Source: Streptomyces sp. NP160 (GTDB taxonomy: Bacteria > Actinomycetota > Actinomycetes > Actinomycetales > Quadrisphaeraceae). Taken from it: a stretch of DNA of 64,000 nucleotides. Shown piece by piece: positions 59,288 through 64,000 of the stretch. Every line of letters starts with the position of its first letter. The stretch's first letter is position 1. Both the position numbers and the translations under genes were made by a program. The notes beneath the pieces were generated by a model. It did not search any database. It had not been told where the DNA came from and saw only the letters and a list, made by a program, of their open reading frames with translations. The stretch covers positions 44,537-108,536 of the forward strand of contig NZ_VDMJ01000028.1 in the NCBI RefSeq assembly GCF_006335115.1. Direction: 5' to 3'.

Positions 59288-59719
59288 TCAGCGCGCGACC
59301 CACCACCGCTGCCACGGCGTCTCGACGGCGCTCTCCCGGTAGTGCTCGCGGACCCACGCCACCGCGTCGGTCGGGGCGACGCCGTCGAGCACCGCCAGCA
59401 CGGCGAGCGCCGTCCCCGTGCGGCCGTTCCCGCCGCCGCAGCTGATCTCGACGCGCTCGGCGTCGGCCCGCTCCCACGCCTCGTGCAGCGCCGCCCGGGC
59501 GTCGGAGGGGACCAGCGGCAGGCCGAAGTCCGGCCACCGGACCCACCGCACCGGCCAGCGCTGCGGCCGCGGTCGCTGCCACGTGCACTGGAACGCCGCG
59601 TCCGGCTCCAGGCCGGGCGGGGGAGCGCCGGCCCGCACCCCGCGGCCGCGCACCCGCCGTCCCGAGGGCAGGACGACGACGCCGGGGGCGTCGACCGGCC
59701 ACGGACCCCGCTCGTCCAT
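59288..59719 (-). CDS. protein tyrosine phosphatase-like protein
   Basis: The 143-residue protein carries the Cx5R loop CGGGNGRTGTALA near residue 93 and a possible general acid Asp in RWVRWPDFGLPLVPSD near 62, both in normal PTP/DSP order. It is short, with an arginine-rich front. Last gene of the exporter/two-component operon, its ATG overlapping the response regulator stop. It may dephosphorylate a protein linked to that signalling. Confidence 0.8.
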   Translation of the reverse strand: MDERGPWPVDAPGVVVLPSGRRVRGRGVRAGAPPPGLEPDAAFQCTWQRPRPQRWPVRWVRWPDFGLPLVPSDARAALHEAWERADAERVEISCGGGNGRTGTALAVLAVLDGVAPTDAVAWVREHYRESAVETPWQRWWVAR

Positions 59720-60324
59720 CAGATCCAGCCGGCGGCCTGGGCGCGGCTGACGGCCTCGTGCCGGTTGGTCGCACCGAGCTTCTGCACCGCCGCCGACAGG
59801 TAGTTGCGCACCGTCCCCGGTGACAGCGAGGCCCGCACGGCGATCTCCTCCACGCTCGCCCCTCCCGCCGCCAGCTCCAGCACGTCGGCCTCCCGCGGGG
59901 TGAGCGGGGAGTCGCCGGCGGCGATGGCGTCCGCGGCGAGCTCGGGGTCGACGTGCCGGCCACCGGCGTGCACCGTCCGGATGACCCCGGCCAGCACCGC
60001 CGCCGACGTCGTCTTGGGCAGGAAGCCGCGCACCCCCGTGGCCAGCGCCCGCTTGAGGTGACCGGGCCGGCCGTGTCCCGTGACGATGACGACGCCGCAC
60101 CCGGGCACCTGCTCGCGCAGCGCCGCCGCCACCTCGATGCCGTCCAGGCCCGGCATCTGCAGGTCGAGGACGGCGACGTCGGGCTGCACCGCCCGCGCCA
60201 CCGCCACGGCCTCCGGGCCGGAGGCCGCCTGGCCGACCACCTCGACGTCGTCCTCCAGACCGACCAGCGTGGCCAGCGCGGTGCGGATGAGCTGCTCGTC
60301 GTCGGCCAGCAGCACCCGGATCAC
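59719..60324 (-). CDS. NarL/LuxR family response regulator
   Basis: The 201-residue protein has a receiver with LLADDEQLIRTAL, phospho-acceptor Asp in VAVLDLQMPGLDG near residue 54 and Lys in GFLPKTTS near 104, and a LuxR HTH (LTPREADVLELAAGGASVEEIAVRASLSPGTVRNYLSAAVQKLGATNRHEAV). It probably controls its own ABC exporter operon. GTGA overlap with the kinase gene. Confidence 0.95.
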   Translation of the reverse strand: MIRVLLADDEQLIRTALATLVGLEDDVEVVGQAASGPEAVAVARAVQPDVAVLDLQMPGLDGIEVAAALREQVPGCGVVIVTGHGRPGHLKRALATGVRGFLPKTTSAAVLAGVIRTVHAGGRHVDPELAADAIAAGDSPLTPREADVLELAAGGASVEEIAVRASLSPGTVRNYLSAAVQKLGATNRHEAVSRAQAAGWI

Positions 60325-61601
60325 GCGCTCGCCCCGAGCTCTTCCGGGTGGTCGACCGGGGAGGGGCTCGCGGGGACGGTGGCCGTGAGCACCACGCGGT
60401 CGCGCTCCCGGCGCACGTCGAGCGAGCCGCCGCGGGCCTCCAGGCGCTCGCGCAGCCCCGACAGGCCCGCGCCGGGGCGCAGCGCCCTCCCCTCGGAGGG
60501 GGCGGCGCCGTCGTCGTTGCGCACGACGAGCACCGCGGCGCCGCCGACCACCGCCAGCGACACCGCGCAGGTGCGGGCGTGCCCGTGGCGGACCACGTTG
60601 GTGACCGCCTCGCGCAGCGCCCACGCCAGCGCCTCCTGCACAGGAGCCGGCAGCGCGGCGGCGGTCGCGTCCTCGACGCGCACCTCGCACGCGACCTCGG
60701 CGGAGGCGAGCAGGGCCCGCGCGCCCGCCAGCTCGGTGAGCAGGTCGGCGCGGCGGTGGCCGCGGACGACGGCACGCACCTCCGCCAGCGACGACTGCGC
60801 CAGCTCCCGCACCGCCAGCGCCTCCGCGACGGCCTCCGGGCGCCCCCGCTCGGCCAGGCGCGCCACGACCTCGCTCTTGAGGGCGATGGCGGACAGGTCG
60901 CGGCCGACGACGTCGTGCAGGTCCCGGGCGAAGCGCAGCCGCTCCTCCGCGACGGCGAGCCGCGAGCGGTCGCCCTGGGCGTCGGCGAGCTGGCGCACGA
61001 CGTCGAGCAGCCACACCGACAGCCGCAGCGTCATGACGATGAAGGCCGAGGCGAGGGCCGTGGCGGTGCCGGTGGTGACCACCACGCGCGCCTCCTGCCC
61101 GGACAGCGCCGCCGAGACGGCGACGGCGGCGCCCGCGAACAGCGGCACGAGCCACCCCGCGCGGCGGTGGACGACGGCGACGGCGGCGGGGGAGAACATC
61201 ACCGTGTACGCCACGACGGCCTGCCGCGGAGAGCCCGCCAGGTCTCCGGCGGCCGGGGTCGCGGCTGCCAGGCCCAGCAGGGCGGCGGTGGTCAGCCCCA
61301 GGGCCACGAGCCCCGGGCGGCGCTGCTCGGCGTGGGGCGGCTCCAGGCCCGAGCGCAGGACCACGAACGCCGCCAGGCCCTGGGCGGCGGAGACCACCAC
61401 CACGACGGCCGTCTGCCACGCGGGCCCCGAGCCGCGGGCGAGGACCAGCAGCAGGAGCGGCGCGATGGCGCCCAGCCAGTACAGGACCTGCGCGGTGTAG
61501 ACCTCGACCCGCTGCACCTGCGACAGCGACGCCCACCACGCGCGCGGGGAGCGCCACCACGCCGGACGTGGTGGCGCTCCCGAGGTGGTGCGGCGAGGCA
61601 T
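60321..61601 (-). CDS. HisKA_3-type sensor histidine kinase
   Basis: The 426-residue protein has about six membrane segments in the first 230 residues and no large outside loop, then the dimerisation/phospho-acceptor box RFARDLHDVVGRDLSAIALKSEV (His near 249) and an ATPase domain with REAVTNVVRHGHA and GAGLSGLRERLEARGG. Of the DesK/LiaS-like type that senses through the membrane. TGATG overlap with the permease gene upstream. Confidence 0.93.
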   Translation of the reverse strand: MPRRTTSGAPPRPAWWRSPRAWWASLSQVQRVEVYTAQVLYWLGAIAPLLLLVLARGSGPAWQTAVVVVVSAAQGLAAFVVLRSGLEPPHAEQRRPGLVALGLTTAALLGLAAATPAAGDLAGSPRQAVVAYTVMFSPAAVAVVHRRAGWLVPLFAGAAVAVSAALSGQEARVVVTTGTATALASAFIVMTLRLSVWLLDVVRQLADAQGDRSRLAVAEERLRFARDLHDVVGRDLSAIALKSEVVARLAERGRPEAVAEALAVRELAQSSLAEVRAVVRGHRRADLLTELAGARALLASAEVACEVRVEDATAAALPAPVQEALAWALREAVTNVVRHGHARTCAVSLAVVGGAAVLVVRNDDGAAPSEGRALRPGAGLSGLRERLEARGGSLDVRRERDRVVLTATVPASPSPVDHPEELGASA

Positions 61602-62452
61602 CAACCGCGAGGCTCCCAGCGCCAGAGCCGGCGCGCCAGCCACACCGACACCGCGGTCCACAGCAGGAGCAGGACCAGGTCGACCACCACCGGCGGCACG
61701 ACCCCGGCCACGACGGGCAGCTCCACCAGGCCCACCCCGGCCGACGAGGTGCGCGCCAGCAGGTCGACAGCGCTGGTGAAGGGCACCAGCAGCAGCACCT
61801 GCCGCATCGCCTCGGGCAGCACCGGCACGGTGAGCATGTTCGCGGCGGCGGCCACGAGGAAGAGCAGCGGCACCGCGGCCCAGTTGGCCTTCTCGGCGTT
61901 CCCGGCCATCCCCGCGACCGCCGCGCCCGCGGCCACGAAGCCCACCGCGGCGACGGCGACGCCGGCCAGCCACGGCGCCCAGCCGAGCGCGTCGGGCAGG
62001 GGCCCACCCCGCCCGACGACGACGGCCAGCACGGCGAACGCCTCGACGACGCCGACGACGACGAGCGGCAGGTACATGCCCGCCACCAGCTCGCCGCTGC
62101 TCAGCTCGGACGTCCGCAGCCGCTTGAGCACCTGCGCCTCGCGGCGGTTGACGGTGAGCATCACCGCGGCCAGGTGCGAGGTGACGGCCATGACCACCAC
62201 GACGCCCATGCCGATGAGCGCCGCCAGCGCCTCGGGGGAGCCACCGGGGGTGACCGACACCAGGAACAGGATGGCGAGCGGGCCGCTGAGCAGCGTCAGC
62301 AGCGTGGTGCGCTGCTTGACGAGCATCTGCGTCTCGAAGCGGGCCAGCCGCAGCACGCGCTGGGCCGGGCTGACCGTGCGCCGCAGGCGGCCCGGGGCTG
62401 GGGTCGTCGTCGTCGCCGTGGTGGTGGTGGTGGTGGTGGTCGGGGTGCTCAT
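61601..62452 (-). CDS. ABC-2 type exporter permease
   Basis: The 283-residue protein has six predicted membrane segments, with RLARFETQMLVKQRTTLLTLLSGP and LKRLRTSELSSGELVAGMYLPLVVVG typical of ABC-2 permeases of drug or lantibiotic exporters. The N-terminus is a Thr run (TPTTTTTTTTATTTT) from a GGT/GTC repeat at 62402-62441, prone to slippage. Overlaps the ATPase gene (ATGA). Confidence 0.9.
   Translation of the reverse strand: MSTPTTTTTTTTATTTTPAPGRLRRTVSPAQRVLRLARFETQMLVKQRTTLLTLLSGPLAILFLVSVTPGGSPEALAALIGMGVVVVMAVTSHLAAVMLTVNRREAQVLKRLRTSELSSGELVAGMYLPLVVVGVVEAFAVLAVVVGRGGPLPDALGWAPWLAGVAVAAVGFVAAGAAVAGMAGNAEKANWAAVPLLFLVAAAANMLTVPVLPEAMRQVLLLVPFTSAVDLLARTSSAGVGLVELPVVAGVVPPVVVDLVLLLLWTAVSVWLARRLWRWEPRG
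62402..62441 (-). repeat. trinucleotide run encoding a Thr tract
   Basis: GTCGTCGTC...GTGGTGGTGGTGG is a run of GTC/GTG units (minus strand GAC/CAC) at the permease N-terminus. Changes by three bases would lengthen or shorten the tract without a frameshift. Confidence 0.8.
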
Positions 62453-63375
62453 CGGGACGCCTCCTGCGCGGGGGTGGAGCGGACGACGGACTGGAAGACC
62501 TCCTCCAGCGAGGCGGGCGTGGCCCGCAGGCGGTGCAGCTCGGCGCCGGTGCGCTGGGCGTCCAGGAGCAGGGCGAGCAGGTCGGCCTGCAGGTCGCGGG
62601 TGCGGACGTCGAGCGGCTCGTCGGGCTGCCCGGCCACGCGCCTGGTCGCGGTGATGCGCGCCGGCCGCTGGTCGAGCACCTCGGCGAGCGTGCCGCGCAC
62701 GGCGATGCGGCCGCGGTGCATGATCGCGACCCGGTCCGCCAGCTGCTCGGCCTCCTCCAGGTGGTGCGTGGTCATGAGCACCGTGGTGCCGCCGTCGCGC
62801 AGCTCCCGGACCAGGCCCCACAGGGTGGCCCTCGACTCCGGGTCGAGGCCCGCGGTCGGCTCGTCCAGCACGATGAGGTCGGGCGCGCCCCAGACCGCGA
62901 GCGCCAGGTCGAGGCGGCGGCGCTCGCCGCCGGAGAGGTCCTTGACCAGCACGTCGCGGCGGTGCGCGAGGCCGACGCGCTCGAGCACGGCGTCGACGTC
63001 GTCGAGGCGGCTGCTCAGCGACGCCCACAGCTGCAGCGCGGTGACCGGTGTCGCCTCGGGGACGAAGCCCGCCTCCTGGACCATGACGCCGGAGGCGGCG
63101 CGGATGCGCCGGGTGGAGACCGCCGGGTCGTCGCCGAGCACGTCGACGGTGCCCGCCGCGCGGGGGCGGAACCCCTGCAGCGCCTCCAGCGTGGACGTCT
63201 TGCCGGCGCCGTTGGTGCCGAGGAGGGCGAACACCTCGCCGCGGCGGACGTCGAGGTCGATGCCGTCGACGGCGGTGAAGGAGCCGTAGGCGACGGACAG
63301 GCCGCGGACGTCGACGACGAGGTCGCCGGTGATGGGCCTGGTCCCCTCGGCGGAGGTGGCTGCTGTCGTGGTCAT
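62449..63375 (-). CDS. ABC exporter ATP-binding subunit
   Basis: The 308-residue protein has Walker A LLGTNGAGKTSTLEAL near residue 52, signature KDLSGGERRRLDLALA, Walker B LIVLDEPTAGLDPES and TTHHLEEAEQ. First gene of a five-gene operon: ATPase, permease, sensor kinase, response regulator, phosphatase. This matches antibiotic-responsive exporters such as Bce/Lia-type modules in arrangement. Confidence 0.93.
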   Translation of the reverse strand: MTTTAATSAEGTRPITGDLVVDVRGLSVAYGSFTAVDGIDLDVRRGEVFALLGTNGAGKTSTLEALQGFRPRAAGTVDVLGDDPAVSTRRIRAASGVMVQEAGFVPEATPVTALQLWASLSSRLDDVDAVLERVGLAHRRDVLVKDLSGGERRRLDLALAVWGAPDLIVLDEPTAGLDPESRATLWGLVRELRDGGTTVLMTTHHLEEAEQLADRVAIMHRGRIAVRGTLAEVLDQRPARITATRRVAGQPDEPLDVRTRDLQADLLALLLDAQRTGAELHRLRATPASLEEVFQSVVRSTPAQEASR

Positions 63376-63477
63376 GGCTCCACGCTCCCGCGGCGCGGGG
63401 CCTCCCGGCAGTGCGCTCCCTCACGGGTCCGGGTGCGCTCCTCACGTCCCGGGCATGACACCCGTCACCCCCCCCGA

Positions 63478-63510
63478 CCGTGATCATGGGCGTCGGCCAC
63501 CTCGCGGTGG
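63478..63510 (+). repeat. CCGTGATCATGG element, subtype B, partly self-complementary
   Basis: CCGTGATCATGGGCGTCGGCCACC is followed by TCGC and a decayed GGTGGGAGGCCG half arm, so it is probably an old hairpin copy. It lies in the divergent spacer between the exporter and SRPBCC genes. Confidence 0.7.
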
Positions 63511-63539
63511 GAGGCCGCCGCTGCCACCGTGGAGCGGTG

Positions 63540-63983
63540 ATGCTCCTGCGCCCGGCACCCCCGATCACCCGGGAGCGGACGACGCCGGCGGCCCCCGCCG
63601 TCGTCCACGACCTCCTCGTCGACGTCGGCTCGTGGCCGCTGTGGTCGCCGCACGTCGTGCGCACCGAGCCGGCGTCGGGCCGCGTGCGCCCCGGCTGGCG
63701 CGGGCGCGTCAAGCCCTGGTTCGGACCGGCGACCACGATGGAGGTGACCGAGGTGCTGCCCGAGGGCGGCATGCGCTGGCGCACCCGGGCGCTGGGGCAC
63801 GAGCTGCGCTACGCCCAGCTCGTGAGCGCGGCTCCGGGCGGGGGCAGCCGCGTGGTCTTCACCGCCACCGTGCACGGGCCCGTGGGGCCTCTGGTCCAGC
63901 GGCTCGCAGCGCCGCTGTCCGGCTACGGGCAGCAGCGCCGCCTGGAGCGCCTGGTGCTGCTCGCCGAGCGCAGCGCCGCCTGA
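63540..63983 (+). CDS. SRPBCC (START-like) family protein
   Basis: The 147-residue protein starts MLLRPAPPITRERTTPAAPAVVHDLLVDVGSWPLWSPHV, with W near residue 40, and ends in VFTATVHGPVGPLVQRLAAPLSG and a C-terminal helix. Typical of polyketide cyclase/dehydrase-like START domains that bind hydrophobic ligands. GGAG 5-9 nt before ATG 63540 supports this start. Extension back to 63480 would translate the dispersed repeat. Divergent from the ABC exporter operon. Confidence 0.85.
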   Translation: MLLRPAPPITRERTTPAAPAVVHDLLVDVGSWPLWSPHVVRTEPASGRVRPGWRGRVKPWFGPATTMEVTEVLPEGGMRWRTRALGHELRYAQLVSAAPGGGSRVVFTATVHGPVGPLVQRLAAPLSGYGQQRRLERLVLLAERSAA

Positions 63984-64000
63984 GCCGCCCCACCCACCCA

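Noticed and set aside
63480..63539. Start of the SRPBCC protein inside the dispersed repeat
   Set aside because: Unlike the SseB-like and RlaP-like genes, a later ATG with a GGAG site exists at 63540, so the repeat start is not needed.
1..64000. tRNA, rRNA, CRISPR array, prophage or insertion sequence
   Set aside because: No cloverleaf, no regularly spaced identical repeats, no integrase, transposase or phage structural gene was found. The dispersed repeats are irregularly spaced and lack unique spacers.

Overview
The window comes from a very GC-rich actinobacterial chromosome. The evidence is a very high G+C content, frequent GTG starts, ATGA/GTGA/TGATG gene overlaps, two PknB-type Ser/Thr kinases, a PriA-type HisA, a DUF6412-YidC pair and a stand-alone 3'-5' exonuclease/family A polymerase. 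The content would fit Kineosporiales-like relatives, but nothing here fixes the genus. I found about 66 protein genes, no rRNA, tRNA, CRISPR array, insertion sequence or prophage.

Layout: 1-8 kb holds an SDR fragment, an AzgA-type purine permease, an RNA 2',3'-cyclic phosphodiesterase, a three-gene ABC-2 exporter, a GNAT enzyme, DUF6412-YidC and an FHA regulator. 8.1-13.7 kb is a signalling island: a secreted protein and two receptor kinases. One kinase has a YVTN beta-propeller outside the cell. The other carries the same domain as the secreted protein, which looks like a catalytically dead CHAP fold. 14.0-19.8 kb is a lactone-degradation operon (lactonase, zinc ribbon, alcohol dehydrogenase, succinate-semialdehyde-type dehydrogenase) with a divergent GAF/PucR-type regulator, in the logic of Agrobacterium blcABC. 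19.8-24.2 kb is a MocR regulator coupled to BenE and DUF1275 transporters and divergent from YczE.

24.3-41.6 kb is mixed housekeeping and stress genes: exo/polymerase, methyltransferases, an AAA+ ATPase, Old Yellow Enzyme with OhrR, a GmrSD-type HNH nuclease with Excalibur motif, a nucleoside phosphorylase, an XRE/membrane pair, a P-loop kinase-GNAT fusion, and a flavoprotein/methyltransferase cluster facing nitrilase/XRE-cupin genes. 41.7-54.6 kb carries histidine genes hisC-hisB ... hisH ... priA, pulled apart by two blocks of unrelated genes. 54.7-64 kb has a flavin oxidoreductase/alpha-amylase pair, an RlaP-like nucleotidyltransferase, a DUF1684 protein, a tightly overlapped ABC exporter/two-component system/tyrosine phosphatase operon, and an SRPBCC protein.

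The strongest unexplained signal is in the spacers. A dispersed element built on the palindromic core CCGTGATCATGG recurs at least 13 times. It occurs alone or as inverted pairs that form long terminator-like hairpins between convergent genes, and it supplies start or stop codons to neighbouring genes. A second palindrome family (GCACTTTCC-GGAAAGTGC) and several other hairpins fill the remaining gaps, and one pair of the second family lies inside the translated N-terminus of benE. Many genes also show a TAGCGT-like hexamer 5-8 nt before a GTG start, which suggests widespread leaderless transcription.
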